Source: Clostridia bacterium
GTDB lineage: Bacteria; Bacillota; Clostridia; Christensenellales; Aristaeellaceae
Length of the DNA stretch: 35,910 nucleotides
NCBI GenBank assembly: GCA_017508975.1
Contig: JAFWQU010000010.1
Location: 1 to 35,910, forward strand
Direction: 5' to 3'
This document shows, piece after piece, positions 7,221 to 14,946 of the stretch; the stretch's first letter is position 1, and each line of letters starts with the position of its first letter. A model generated the notes under the pieces. That model was not told the origin of the DNA. It saw only the letters and a list, made by a program, of their open reading frames with translations, and searched no databases. The position numbers and the translations under genes were made by a program.

Positions 7221-10200
7221 ATGACACGTGGTTGGCGCAAGGCCGTTTCCCTCGCCCTCGCGGCGATCCTGCTGATCGTGCTGCTGCCGGAGCTTCCGGG
7301 CGGCGACGCTTTTGCCGCGGCCTCCTACGGCAAGACGACCGCGGCCGATGTGGCGGTGCGCAAGGAAGCCTCCACCAGCTCGGACATCTGGTTCCGGGTG
7401 GACAAGGGCACGGTGGCGCAGATTCTGACGGTTCAGACCATCGGCAAGACCGTGTGGTACAAGGTCCAGCTGGAGAAGCCGGGCTCCGGGACGAAGAACG
7501 TCTACGTGGGGTTCATCCGCGGAGAGTATTTTGCCGAGCTCAACAGCACCGAGACGGCCGCCTGGGTGCAGAACCCGGTGAACACGGTCACCGCCGGCGG
7601 ACAGGCCGCGGCCAGCTCCGGACGGGGTGTGGGCACCATCACCAACAGCGGCGTCAACTTCCGCTCCAGCCCCAGCCTCAAGGGCTCGGTGATTATGAAG
7701 CTGGACCGCGGCGCGACGGTCGAGCTGATCTCGATCCCCGCCGCGAACTCGCCGGATCCCTGGTATGAAATCTGGTACGCGGGGAACACCGGCTTCGTGC
7801 AGGGCCCCTATGTGAAGGTAGTCTCCGTCGGAAGCGCGAATGTGTCGAACAGCACAATCAATGCGGACGGCTCGGTGACCGTCAGCACGAATCCGACGAC
7901 GGACACGGCCCAGACGCAGCCGACGACCGTGCAGCAGCCGACGGTCATCGCCCCCGCGGCCTCGACCAACTATGTCAAGCTGCTGCTCAACCAGACAAAC
8001 CTGTATTCCCTGCCCAACGGGGCGGTTGTGACCCAGTGGACGGGCGTGGGCTCGACGCTGCCGCTGGCCGGCGCGGCCACCATGTACGGCGGTTACGCCT
8101 GGTATCCGGTGCAGTACGGCTCCATCGTCTACTATGTGCGCGGCGACAGCGTGCAGATTACGACCCAGCCGGCCGCGCAGGCGGCCGCGACGGCGACCCC
8201 CGCGCCTACGCAGGGCAGCTCCGTTGTTCCCAGCGCGACCAACGCGCCGGGCACGCTGGGCTATGTGGTGACCACGAGATCCGACGTCAACCTCCGGCTG
8301 AATCCGGCCGGCGAGGTGATCCAGCAGGTGCCGCGCGGCACGATCGTGCCCTTCCTGAGCACCCCGGTGTCGGACTCCGGCTATACCTGGTATTATGTGC
8401 GGGTGGGCAGCGTGCACGGCTACCTGCGCGGCGACTGCGTGCAGCCCTGTGACGCCTCCGGCGCGGTGCTGCCCGGCGCGGTCACGCCCGTCCCGGCGGC
8501 GACGGCGACCGTCAACAGCTACGGCTATGTGCGCACCATCGCCAACAAGGTGAACCTGCGCAACAAGCCCGCCGGCGAATCCCTGGAGCAGATCGCGATC
8601 CGCACGGTGCTGCCCCTGCGCGGGAATCCCGTGCAGAGCGGCCGCTACACCTGGTATCCGGTGGTGGCCGCCTCCGGCCGCACGGGTTACCTGCGCTCCG
8701 ACTGCGTGGTGGTGACGGACGCCTCCGGCGCGGAGATCCCCGGCAGCAGCACGGCGGGCACCACGGTGACCCCCGCGCCCGAGGGCTCGGTCGTCTACGG
8801 CTACGTCCGGGTCACCCGGAGCAACGTCAACCTGCGGGCAACCGCCGCGGGCGAGACCATCAGCCAGGTGGCCCGCGACACGGTCTGGCCTCTGACGGGC
8901 TCCCCGACCACGGTCTCCGGCTACACCTGGTATCCCGTGCGCGCGAACGGCCGCAACGGCTTCCTGCGCGGCGACTGCGTGGCGATGCTCACCGACGAGC
9001 AGGTGCTCGCCTACCTGGGCGGACAGAAGATTCCGGTGATCACGGCCGCTCCGACCGCGACCCCGGATGCCGCCACCGCGTCCGAGTATGTGGTGACGAT
9101 CGTGGACAAAGTCAACCTGCGCAAGGCCGCGACCAAGGACTCTGCCCTGGAGGACCGGGTTCCGCTCGGCACGGTGCTGCACTACCTCAGCACCACCACC
9201 GCCGGCGGCGAGATCTGGTATAACGTGGTGCACGACGGCAAGAAGCTTTGGGTGATGGGCAGCTATGTGCGCATCATGGGCCAGCAGGAGACAAGCGGCG
9301 GCCAGCAGAGCGGCGGCGCCACGGTGACCACACAGCCGGTGCCCACCGGAGAGGGCTTTGTCAAGACCATCAAGAGCGGCGTCAACGTCCGGAAAAAGCC
9401 GGGCGGCGACTCCATGGGCACCATCGCCCGCGGCATCGTGCTGACCTACTCCGAGGCTCAGAAGGGCGACAAGTACGTCTGGTACCATGTGAGAACCAAC
9501 CTGGGTCAGGGCTGGGTGCGCGCGGACTGCGTGGAGGAGTGCCTCGCGGACGGCTCCGCGCTGGGCAGCGCTCCCGCCACGGGCACCACCGGCAATCCCA
9601 ACGGCAGCACGGTGTCCTCCACCGTCGTGGAGGCGAGCTACTCGATCCTGAAGCTGGGCTCCAGCGGCACCCCGGTGACCCGGCTGGTCAACGCCCTGAT
9701 TGCCCAGGGCTATTACACCGGCGCGAGCACCAGCAAGTATACCGAGGACGTGCAGGCGGCGGTCTCCGCCTTCCAGCGCGCCAAGGGACTCTGGGTGGAC
9801 GGCATCGCCGGCAGCGCGACCCAGCACGCTCTCTTTGGAACCGTGCCGGTCGGAACGGCCGCCGACTCCAGCAGCATGAGCATGGTGCTCTATCCGGCGG
9901 AGAAGATCGACTGGTTCACCGGCGGCATCCAGGAACTCTGGCCGCGCGGCGCGAACTGCAAGGTCTACGACGTGCGGACGGGCATCGTGTGGTGGGCACA
10001 CCGCTGGGCGGGCTCCAACCACGCGGACATCGAGCCGCTGACCGCGGCGGATACCGCGCGTCTGTGCCAGATCTACGGCGTGAGCAAGGCGTCGGATATC
10101 GTCAAGAAGGACCTCTGGCAGCGCAGGCCGTGCCTGGTGACCATCAACGGCCACACCTACGCCTGCTCGCTGTACGGCGTGCCGCACAACTACGGCGCGG

Positions 10201-10343
10201 GCGATATCTCCACCAACAACATGAACGGCCAGATCTGCATGCACTTCACCAACTCCAAGACGCATACCTCCAAGAAGGTGGACAGCTACCACAAGGCGGC
10301 GATCCAGTACGCCTGGGAGAATGCGCCGAACGGACACAAGTAA
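7221..10343 (+). CDS. Secreted multi-SH3 peptidoglycan-binding protein with an uncharacterised C-terminal module
   Basis: This 1040-residue exported protein has a signal peptide (about residues 1-34, ending DAFAAAS). Eight bacterial SH3-like repeats follow (roughly residues 38-108, 135-200, 250-314, 347-411, 434-497, 527-590, 622-686 and 712-775). The later ones are very alike, with cores such as VNLR...PAGE and YTWYPV...GYLRGDCV. Ala/Thr/Pro linkers join them. A PG_binding_1-type domain spans about 808-875 (LKLGSSGTPVTRLVNALIAQGYY). The last ~150 residues form a compact module rich in conserved-looking polar residues: NHADIEPLTAADTARL, RRPCLVTINGHTYACSLYG and MNGQICMHFTNSKTH. I have seen similar ends in other clostridial peptidoglycan-binding proteins, but know no assigned function. 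Probably a cell-wall protein. It is monocistronic, with its own promoter and terminator. The ATG follows GAGGTGATGAACC. Confidence 0.88.
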   Translation: MTRGWRKAVSLALAAILLIVLLPELPGGDAFAAASYGKTTAADVAVRKEASTSSDIWFRVDKGTVAQILTVQTIGKTVWYKVQLEKPGSGTKNVYVGFIRGEYFAELNSTETAAWVQNPVNTVTAGGQAAASSGRGVGTITNSGVNFRSSPSLKGSVIMKLDRGATVELISIPAANSPDPWYEIWYAGNTGFVQGPYVKVVSVGSANVSNSTINADGSVTVSTNPTTDTAQTQPTTVQQPTVIAPAASTNYVKLLLNQTNLYSLPNGAVVTQWTGVGSTLPLAGAATMYGGYAWYPVQYGSIVYYVRGDSVQITTQPAAQAAATATPAPTQGSSVVPSATNAPGTLGYVVTTRSDVNLRLNPAGEVIQQVPRGTIVPFLSTPVSDSGYTWYYVRVGSVHGYLRGDCVQPCDASGAVLPGAVTPVPAATATVNSYGYVRTIANKVNLRNKPAGESLEQIAIRTVLPLRGNPVQSGRYTWYPVVAASGRTGYLRSDCVVVTDASGAEIPGSSTAGTTVTPAPEGSVVYGYVRVTRSNVNLRATAAGETISQVARDTVWPLTGSPTTVSGYTWYPVRANGRNGFLRGDCVAMLTDEQVLAYLGGQKIPVITAAPTATPDAATASEYVVTIVDKVNLRKAATKDSALEDRVPLGTVLHYLSTTTAGGEIWYNVVHDGKKLWVMGSYVRIMGQQETSGGQQSGGATVTTQPVPTGEGFVKTIKSGVNVRKKPGGDSMGTIARGIVLTYSEAQKGDKYVWYHVRTNLGQGWVRADCVEECLADGSALGSAPATGTTGNPNGSTVSSTVVEASYSILKLGSSGTPVTRLVNALIAQGYYTGASTSKYTEDVQAAVSAFQRAKGLWVDGIAGSATQHALFGTVPVGTAADSSSMSMVLYPAEKIDWFTGGIQELWPRGANCKVYDVRTGIVWWAHRWAGSNHADIEPLTAADTARLCQIYGVSKASDIVKKDLWQRRPCLVTINGHTYACSLYGVPHNYGAGDISTNNMNGQICMHFTNSKTHTSKKVDSYHKAAIQYAWENAPNGHK

Positions 10344-10356
10344 TCCAGAAAAACAG

Positions 10357-10393
10357 CGCCGCTTCCCCGATCTGTGTGGGGAAGCGGCGTTTT
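10357..10393 (+). terminator. Intrinsic terminator after the SH3-repeat gene
   Basis: A 12-bp perfect stem (10357-10368 with 10378-10389, CGCCGCTTCCCC/GGGGAAGCGGCG) with a 9-base loop is followed by TTTT, 13 bases past the stop codon. Confidence 0.92.
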
Positions 10394-10403
10394 ATTCTAT
10401 AGA

Positions 10404-10645
10404 AGAGTTCCGCGCCTGCGGGCGCGGCCAGAGGGCTTTCCGATCGCCCTCTGGACTCCTTCGGGGATGCACTCTTTTGGAGAAGATTGGAATATCTTGT
10501 GTGAAAACCCTCCCCTGACCCCTCCCTACCGAGGGAGGGGAAAAACGCGGACTCCTCTGCTGCTGTCTCTGAGCCTCCCGAAGAAGATGCTGCCGAAGGT
10601 CCAGGGCGATCGGAAAGCCCTGGTCGCGCCCGCAGGCGCGAAATC
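10404..10645. repeat. Palindromic MITE-like repeat element, copy 1
   Basis: A ~240-base element with long imperfect inverted ends: left arm about 10405-10483, right arm about 10574-10645. Each arm has two hairpins. One is CGCGCC-TGCG-GGCGCG at the outer edge. The other is CCAGAGGGC-TTTCCGATC-GCCCTCTGG, which in the right arm becomes CCAGGGC-GATCGGAAA-GCCCTGG. The centre holds another palindrome (CCCCTCCC...GGGAGGGG, about 10519-10540). No open frame of note. It lies between two convergent genes. A second copy is at 12409-12655. Confidence 0.8.
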
Positions 10646-10669
10646 CCCTGGCAGTGTTTTTTGCGTTGG

Positions 10670-11695
10670 TCAGATCTGCACGGGCAGCTGAATCTCCTCG
10701 GGCCGGAGCAGTTCCGGCAGCTCGCCTGCGTGGCGGGCGGTGAGCGGGACGGGGGAGGGGTCGAGCCAACGGTCGGGGTCCAGCAGACAGCTGAGGGTGC
10801 CCGCGGCCTGCCCGGCCTCCAGGTCCAGTGAGCGGTCGCCGATCATGCAGACCTCCTCCGGCGCGAGACCGTGCCGCGCCATCAGAACGCGCAGCGAGGC
10901 GGGGTCCGGCTTGCGGGGAAGACCGTCCTCGGCGGTGACCCAGCCGGAGAAGAGCGGGAGCAGTCCGTGCGCCTCCAGCGCCTCCAGCGCGCTGTGCCCC
11001 CGGTGGGTCAGCATCAGGTGCCGGCAGCCGCGCCGTCGCAGCTCCCGCAGCGCCTCCGGAATGCCGGGCAGCGGGGGAAACGCCGCCGGGGGCGTCAGCG
11101 CCTCGTGTCTGCGGTAAGCCTGCCGGAGAAGATCCGGGTCGGCCTGCCCGCGCGCGGCGAGCGTGACCAGCGCGTGATGGAGGCTCTGCTTCATCAGGGT
11201 CAGCGCCTCTTCCGGATCGGTCGGGATGCCCAGCTCCCGCGCGGCGTCGGCGAGGGTCCGGCTCAGGACAGGGTAGGTGTCGAAGAGCGTGCCGTCGAAG
11301 TCCCAGACCAGCGCGGTCAGCGGCGGATGGCCCAGGGCCAGTGTCCGGGCGACAGGCGCGTCGGCGGGGCAGAAGGGCAGGGACAGAAGCTCCCGGGGCC
11401 GCGCGAAGCAGATCGCCTCGTGCTCCGTGGGGACGGGCTCCGAGCGGCAGCAGCCGGTGAGAAACGTAAAGCGGATGCCGCCCTCCTCCGCCGTGCGGAC
11501 GGTCCGCAGACCGCTCACTTGCAGGGAGAGCTCCTCCTCCAGCTCCCGCGCCAGGCAGGCAGCGGCGTCCTCCCCGGGCTCGCGCTTGCCGCCGGGGAAC
11601 TCCCAGAGGTGCGCGTTGCGCCGCCCCGGGCCGCGCCGGCAGACCAGGATCCGCCCGTCCGCCCGCTGCAGGATGCCCGCGGAGACCTCAATCAT
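10670..11695 (-). CDS. Nudix hydrolase - HAD phosphatase fusion protein
   Basis: This 341-residue protein joins two phosphate-cleaving enzymes. Residues ~1-125 are a MutT-type Nudix domain (WEFPGGKREPGEDAAACLAR, then ELEEEL). The Nudix box is intact except for the late Gly, which is Ser. Residues ~126-330 are a HAD-superfamily phosphatase of the phosphoglycolate-phosphatase/PGMB type: DFDGTLFDT (nucleophile D132 and D134), a motif II Thr at 230, K262 in RKPDP, and GDRSLDLEAG (D287, D291). MutT-like enzymes clear oxidised or unwanted nucleoside triphosphates, and a HAD partner could dephosphorylate the product; this pairing of functions is an inference. The start ATG overlaps the end of the upstream ribonuclease gene by eight bases, so the two are translationally coupled. 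GGAGG lies about seven bases upstream. Confidence 0.88.
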   Translation of the reverse strand: MIEVSAGILQRADGRILVCRRGPGRRNAHLWEFPGGKREPGEDAAACLARELEEELSLQVSGLRTVRTAEEGGIRFTFLTGCCRSEPVPTEHEAICFARPRELLSLPFCPADAPVARTLALGHPPLTALVWDFDGTLFDTYPVLSRTLADAARELGIPTDPEEALTLMKQSLHHALVTLAARGQADPDLLRQAYRRHEALTPPAAFPPLPGIPEALRELRRRGCRHLMLTHRGHSALEALEAHGLLPLFSGWVTAEDGLPRKPDPASLRVLMARHGLAPEEVCMIGDRSLDLEAGQAAGTLSCLLDPDRWLDPSPVPLTARHAGELPELLRPEEIQLPVQI

Positions 11696-12350
11696 AGGCG
11701 CCTCCGCCGGGGACAGAGGGGAACATCTGGATGAAGGTATTGTAATGGTCCTCGGTGTAGAAGACCAGGCCGTCGTTGGAGAAGATGATGCGGTACGCGT
11801 TGCGCGAACCCCGGGTGTACCAGCAGTCGCACTCGTAATACCGCCGGCCCCGCTGGGTGGGCAGCTTTCCCTCGTAGTTGCCGAAATAGTCGCCGCCGAT
11901 GGACTTGCCGGGCGCCGCGTCGGAGACGTTCCGGTAGCGGGAGCCCCAGCCCAGGGCCTGGGCCTCCTTCTTTGTGATGAAGTTGTCCGGCAGCGTGAAG
12001 TCGTGCGCGAAAAGCCAGTCGGCGATGGCCTGCGGCTCGATGATCGGACCCTCCGGGATGGGGCTGGGCGTGACCGCGTCCGGCTCCGCGAAGGGGGTCG
12101 GGGTGGGTGTGGCCCTGGGCGTGGCGGTGGGCGCCGCGGGATCCGGCGTAGGCTTCGGGGTTTTCTTGGGCTTGGGGGAGGGGGTGGTCTTCCGGCTGCC
12201 GGCGGACTCCCGCATCTCCGTCCGCCGGACGGCAGGCGCGTCGGCCGCGGCCTGGCCGGGCAGGAGCCAGCTCAGGTCCGCCAGGAGCAGAACAAACGCG
12301 GCAAGGAGTGTCAGCGCGCGGCGCAGATTTGATCTGGACAGGAGCTTCAC
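11688..12350 (-). CDS. Secreted barnase-type ribonuclease with a proline-rich linker
   Basis: The last ~115 residues closely match Bacillus barnase (guanine-preferring ribonuclease, N1/T1 family), including LPDNFITKKEAQALGW and AAPGKSIGGD. With the GTG start at 12348-12350 the numbering is barnase plus 100. The catalytic set is complete: K127 (K27), E173 (E73), R183 (R83), R187 (R87) and H202 (H102). Two cysteines (C174, C176) flank the catalytic Glu strand, where barnase has none. Before the domain come a signal peptide or anchor (residues ~1-36) and a Pro/Thr/Lys linker (~53-100). The GTG start is preferred because AGGAAGGA lies about seven bases upstream. No barstar-like inhibitor gene is adjacent. 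The downstream Nudix-HAD gene overlaps by eight bases. The role may be RNA scavenging or antagonism. Confidence 0.92.
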   Translation of the reverse strand: MKLLSRSNLRRALTLLAAFVLLLADLSWLLPGQAAADAPAVRRTEMRESAGSRKTTPSPKPKKTPKPTPDPAAPTATPRATPTPTPFAEPDAVTPSPIPEGPIIEPQAIADWLFAHDFTLPDNFITKKEAQALGWGSRYRNVSDAAPGKSIGGDYFGNYEGKLPTQRGRRYYECDCWYTRGSRNAYRIIFSNDGLVFYTEDHYNTFIQMFPSVPGGGAYD

Positions 12351-12372
12351 GGCAATCTTCCTTCCTAAATAA

Positions 12373-12401
12373 ATGTAACTATCCGGGGAATGGATGATCA
12401 A
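12373..12401 (-). promoter_or_regulatory. Possible promoter of the ribonuclease gene
   Basis: On the minus strand, TTGATC (12396-12401) and TTACAT (12373-12378) are 17 bases apart, placing the transcript start just before the ribosome binding site. Both boxes are imperfect. The sequence adjoins the repeat element that starts at about 12409. Confidence 0.3.
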
Positions 12402-12408
12402 TCAGCAA

Positions 12409-12655
12409 GGGGATTCCGCGCCTGCGGGCGCGGCCAGAGGCTTTCCGATCGCCTCTGGACTCTTCGGGAATGCACCTTTTTGGAGTGAATGGTTAAGCAT
12501 GGTTCAGTATCTTCAGCCTCCCCAGCTTGCTGGGGAGGTGCCCGAAGGGCGGAGGGGCCGTCTCTGCCGCGCTTTCCCCGAACCTCCAAAAGAGGATGCT
12601 GCCGAAGGTCCAGGGCGATCGGAAAGCCCTGGTCGCGGCCCGCAGGCCGCGAAAT
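12409..12655. repeat. Palindromic MITE-like repeat element, copy 2
   Basis: A ~245-base element with the same structure as the one at 10404-10645. The left arm is about 12410-12486 and the right arm about 12587-12655, each with two hairpins. The inner hairpin is CCAGAGGC-TTTCCGATC-GCCTCTGG on the left, one base pair shorter than in copy 1 with both strands changed. The right outer hairpin is CGCGGCC-CGCA-GGCCGCG, again altered symmetrically. The centre holds CCTCCCCAGC-TTGCTGGGGAGG (12517-12538) and diverges from copy 1. The right end abuts the rlmH stop codon (12656-12658). Confidence 0.8.
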
Positions 12656-13135
12656 TTATTTATGGTATCTCTCCCCGGCGGTGATGCGGGCGGCGCGGTA
12701 GAGCTGTTCCAGCAGCATGACGCGGGCCAGCTGGTGGGGAAAGGTCATCGGGGACATAGAGAGCTCCTCGTTGGCGCGGGCAATCACCGCGGGGGAGAGC
12801 CCCAGCGAGCCGCCGACCACAAACACGATCTCCCCGGCGCCGCCCACGGCGAGCGCCTCCAGATGCTTCGCCAGCCCGGGGGAGTCCCATTGCCGCCCGG
12901 GAATCGTCAGCGCGACCACATAGTCGCCGGGGCGGATCTGCTTCAGAATCTGCTCGCCCTCGCGCTGGCGCACCTGTGTCTCCAGCGCCTCCGAGCGGTC
13001 CTGCGGCTCCGGCAGGTCCGGCAGCTCGACTTCGCGGACCCGGCCATAGCGGGTCAGCCGTTTCAGGTACTCGTCCGCCATGGCGCGGTAGGGCTTCTCC
13101 CGCAGCTTGCCCACGGCGATCAGCGTGCAGTTCAC
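12656..13135 (-). CDS. rlmH: 23S rRNA (pseudouridine1915-N3)-methyltransferase RlmH
   Basis: RlmH is a SPOUT methyltransferase that methylates pseudouridine 1915 in helix 69 of 23S rRNA. The GTG start at 13133-13135 gives 159 residues, the usual family length. It has CTLIAVGKLREKPYRAMADEY at the start, VFVVGGSLGLSPAVIARA (the cofactor-binding knot), and the hallmark end MTFPHQLARVMLLEQLYRA with GERYHK. GGAGG (about 13143-13147) lies seven bases upstream. The start overlaps the stop of the upstream glycosyltransferase by four bases (GTGA), so translation is coupled. An open frame continuing upstream is only the shadow of that gene. A palindromic repeat begins directly at its stop codon. Confidence 0.96.
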   Translation of the reverse strand: MNCTLIAVGKLREKPYRAMADEYLKRLTRYGRVREVELPDLPEPQDRSEALETQVRQREGEQILKQIRPGDYVVALTIPGRQWDSPGLAKHLEALAVGGAGEIVFVVGGSLGLSPAVIARANEELSMSPMTFPHQLARVMLLEQLYRAARITAGERYHK

Positions 13136-14820
13136 CGGAGCACCTCCCCGAGCCGGTCGAAATCGACGGTCATGCCGCCCTTGCGGTCGAGCGCGGCGGG
13201 CAGGAAACGCTCCGGCGGATTGCCGTGGAACTCCCTGCGGAAGCGCTGCAGGTCCTCCTCGGGCGCGGGTCCGGCCAGGCAGACGCCCTCCGGCGCCCGG
13301 GCGATGGCCCGCGGCGTCAGCAGGTTGTACAGCCCCTGCTCCCCCGCGCGCAGTCCCAGCGAGAGCGCGCCGAGATCGCTGCGGTAGCGCCCGAGCCCGC
13401 CCAGCTCCAGGAAGAGCCGCCGCCGGACGCACAGGAGCGCTCCGGAGACGCCGCTGACATTGTGAATCTGCCGGTCCTGCAGCTGCCAGCTCGGGCCGAC
13501 CGGGCACTGCCCGAGGAAGAGCGGGATCGCGCCGGCGGCGGGGTCCGCCGCGTAGCCGCAGTGCCGGTAGCGGTTCCGGCGGTCCGTGAGCGGCGCGCCG
13601 ACGCAGGCGATATGTGGATGCTGCGCGTGGCTGAGCAGTTCCGCTAGCCAGCCTCTCGCCGGCATCACGCCGCCCGCGATCAGGACCAGATAGTCCCCGG
13701 AGGCGCGGCGCACCTCGTCGTCCAGCAAGTCCTCGCGGACGCGCAGCACCTCGGTCACGGGATAACCCGCGCGCTGGATCAGGTCGCGCAGCCAGCTCTC
13801 GCTGCCCCCGTGCCGGACGACCAGCGTGACCGTGGCCCGGGCGGGCGGGGCGTATCGGATCTGGATGGCGCGGCGGAGGGTGCCGACCTCGCCGTCCATC
13901 CCCAGACGTTCCAGCTGTTCGCGGACGGACAGCGCGGCCGCCTCCGCGCAGAGCTGTGCCTTCTGATGGCTGCAGGAGGCGTTCAGCTGCCGCCAGTGGT
14001 ACAACACGCGCGGGATGTGCACGATCTTCTGGGCCTTCTCGCTGGCGCGCAGGGCGAGATCGTGGTCCTGGCTGCCGTCGCAGGCGGGACGCAGGCCGCC
14101 CAGCTCGCGCATCAGCGAGGCCTTCAACGCGAAGAAGTGACAGATATAGTTGCCGGCGCGAAGACTGTCCGGCGAGAAGTCCGGCTTCAGGTGCGGGCCG
14201 AAGAAAGTCTCGCCTGTCTCGTCGCACTTGTCCTCGTCGGTGTAGACCATATCCGCGCCCTGGGCGAAGGCGCGCAGCACCTGCCATACCGCGTCCGGCG
14301 CCAGCAGGTCGTCGTGGTCGCACAGCGCGGCCCAGCGGCCCGTGGCCATGAGGAGCGCCTGGTTGGTGTTGCCGGAGATGCCGGCGTTCTCCTTCCCGAA
14401 GGTCACCCGGAGGCGCGGGTCCCGGAGACTCAGCTTCCGCAGTGCCTCCCGCGTGTCCTCCCGGGGGCTCGCGCCCTCGTAGAAGCAGGCCTCCCACTGG
14501 CCGCAGGTCTGCGCCAGCAGGCTCTCCGCCAGGGCCTCGAGATGCTCCGGCTCGGCGTTGTAGACGGGAATCAGGATCGAGAGCTTGTCCGGATAGCGGT
14601 CCAGCGCCTGCCGCCGGCGGACCTCCTCCGGAAGCGGGTGGGCGTGTGTCCACTCGTTCCAGCGGCGGTTCTCCTCCTGCTTCGCGGCGAGCATCTGATG
14701 GGTGACCGCACGGCAGCGGCGGCCCATCCAGGCCACCCGCGCAAGCCACAAAAGCCCCGGCAGGCCGTCCTCCCGCCAGGCGGAGACCGCGTAGCCCCAC
14801 GCGCGCCCGAGCAATGCCAT
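13132..14820 (-). CDS. Family 2 glycosyltransferase, tandem GT-A-like domains
   Basis: This 562-residue protein has a GT2 domain at about residues 75-300: KLSILIPVYNAEPEHLEALAES, NAGISGNTNQAL, the nucleotide-sugar/metal motif CDHDDLLAP, YTDEDK, and QDHDLALRA. A second, more degenerate GT2-like half follows (about 320-560) with YLVLIAGGVMPARGWLAELL and GVSGALLCVRRRLFLELGG. Such proteins build cell-wall or capsule polysaccharides. No signal peptide was seen. The start at 14818-14820 is chosen because AAGGAGG is seven bases upstream; the ATG two codons earlier almost touches that site. It overlaps rlmH by four bases. No other polysaccharide genes are nearby, so acceptor and sugar are unknown. 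Confidence 0.9.
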   Translation of the reverse strand: MALLGRAWGYAVSAWREDGLPGLLWLARVAWMGRRCRAVTHQMLAAKQEENRRWNEWTHAHPLPEEVRRRQALDRYPDKLSILIPVYNAEPEHLEALAESLLAQTCGQWEACFYEGASPREDTREALRKLSLRDPRLRVTFGKENAGISGNTNQALLMATGRWAALCDHDDLLAPDAVWQVLRAFAQGADMVYTDEDKCDETGETFFGPHLKPDFSPDSLRAGNYICHFFALKASLMRELGGLRPACDGSQDHDLALRASEKAQKIVHIPRVLYHWRQLNASCSHQKAQLCAEAAALSVREQLERLGMDGEVGTLRRAIQIRYAPPARATVTLVVRHGGSESWLRDLIQRAGYPVTEVLRVREDLLDDEVRRASGDYLVLIAGGVMPARGWLAELLSHAQHPHIACVGAPLTDRRNRYRHCGYAADPAAGAIPLFLGQCPVGPSWQLQDRQIHNVSGVSGALLCVRRRLFLELGGLGRYRSDLGALSLGLRAGEQGLYNLLTPRAIARAPEGVCLAGPAPEEDLQRFRREFHGNPPERFLPAALDRKGGMTVDFDRLGEVLR

Positions 14821-14850
14821 GCGCATCCCTCCTTGATTGTATCGCTTCCG

Positions 14851-14879
14851 ATTATAGCACGGTTTCGCGGCAGAGAAAA
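14851..14879 (-). promoter_or_regulatory. Extended -10 promoter of the glycosyltransferase-rlmH operon
   Basis: On the minus strand, TGCTATAAT gives a perfect -10 (14851-14856) with a TGN extension. The -35 box at 17 bases (14874-14879) is weak, TTTTCT. Transcription would start about 25 bases upstream of the start codon. It is divergent from the opp promoter. Confidence 0.6.
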
Positions 14880-14917
14880 GGGCGAGTTCGGCGGGCCGGG
14901 AAACGCGAATTTTCTGT

Positions 14918-14946
14918 TTGCTTTTCTTGCACTAGTGTGATACAAT
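14918..14946 (+). promoter_or_regulatory. Promoter of the opp-tld operon
   Basis: TTGCTT (14918-14923) and TACAAT (14941-14946) are 17 bases apart, and the -10 box carries a TGN extension (TGATACAAT). The leader to the oppA start is about 90 bases, AT-rich, and includes a run of seven C (14965-14971). I see no riboswitch or T-box feature in it. Confidence 0.7.

Noticed and set aside
7083-10337. A 1084-codon open frame on the minus strand across the SH3-repeat gene
   Set aside because: It is the reverse complement of a GC-rich real gene. The translation is His/Gly/Arg-rich with no motifs, and the plus-strand gene has a signal peptide, domains, promoter and terminator.
9890-10343. C-terminal module of the SH3 protein as an L,D-transpeptidase
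   Set aside because: The expected catalytic signature with His, then (S/T)HG and Cys, is not present in that arrangement.
13136-14800. rlmH as a 714-residue fusion with an upstream domain
   Set aside because: The extra part is an out-of-frame reading of the glycosyltransferase. A GTG start with a good ribosome binding site gives the standard 159-residue RlmH.
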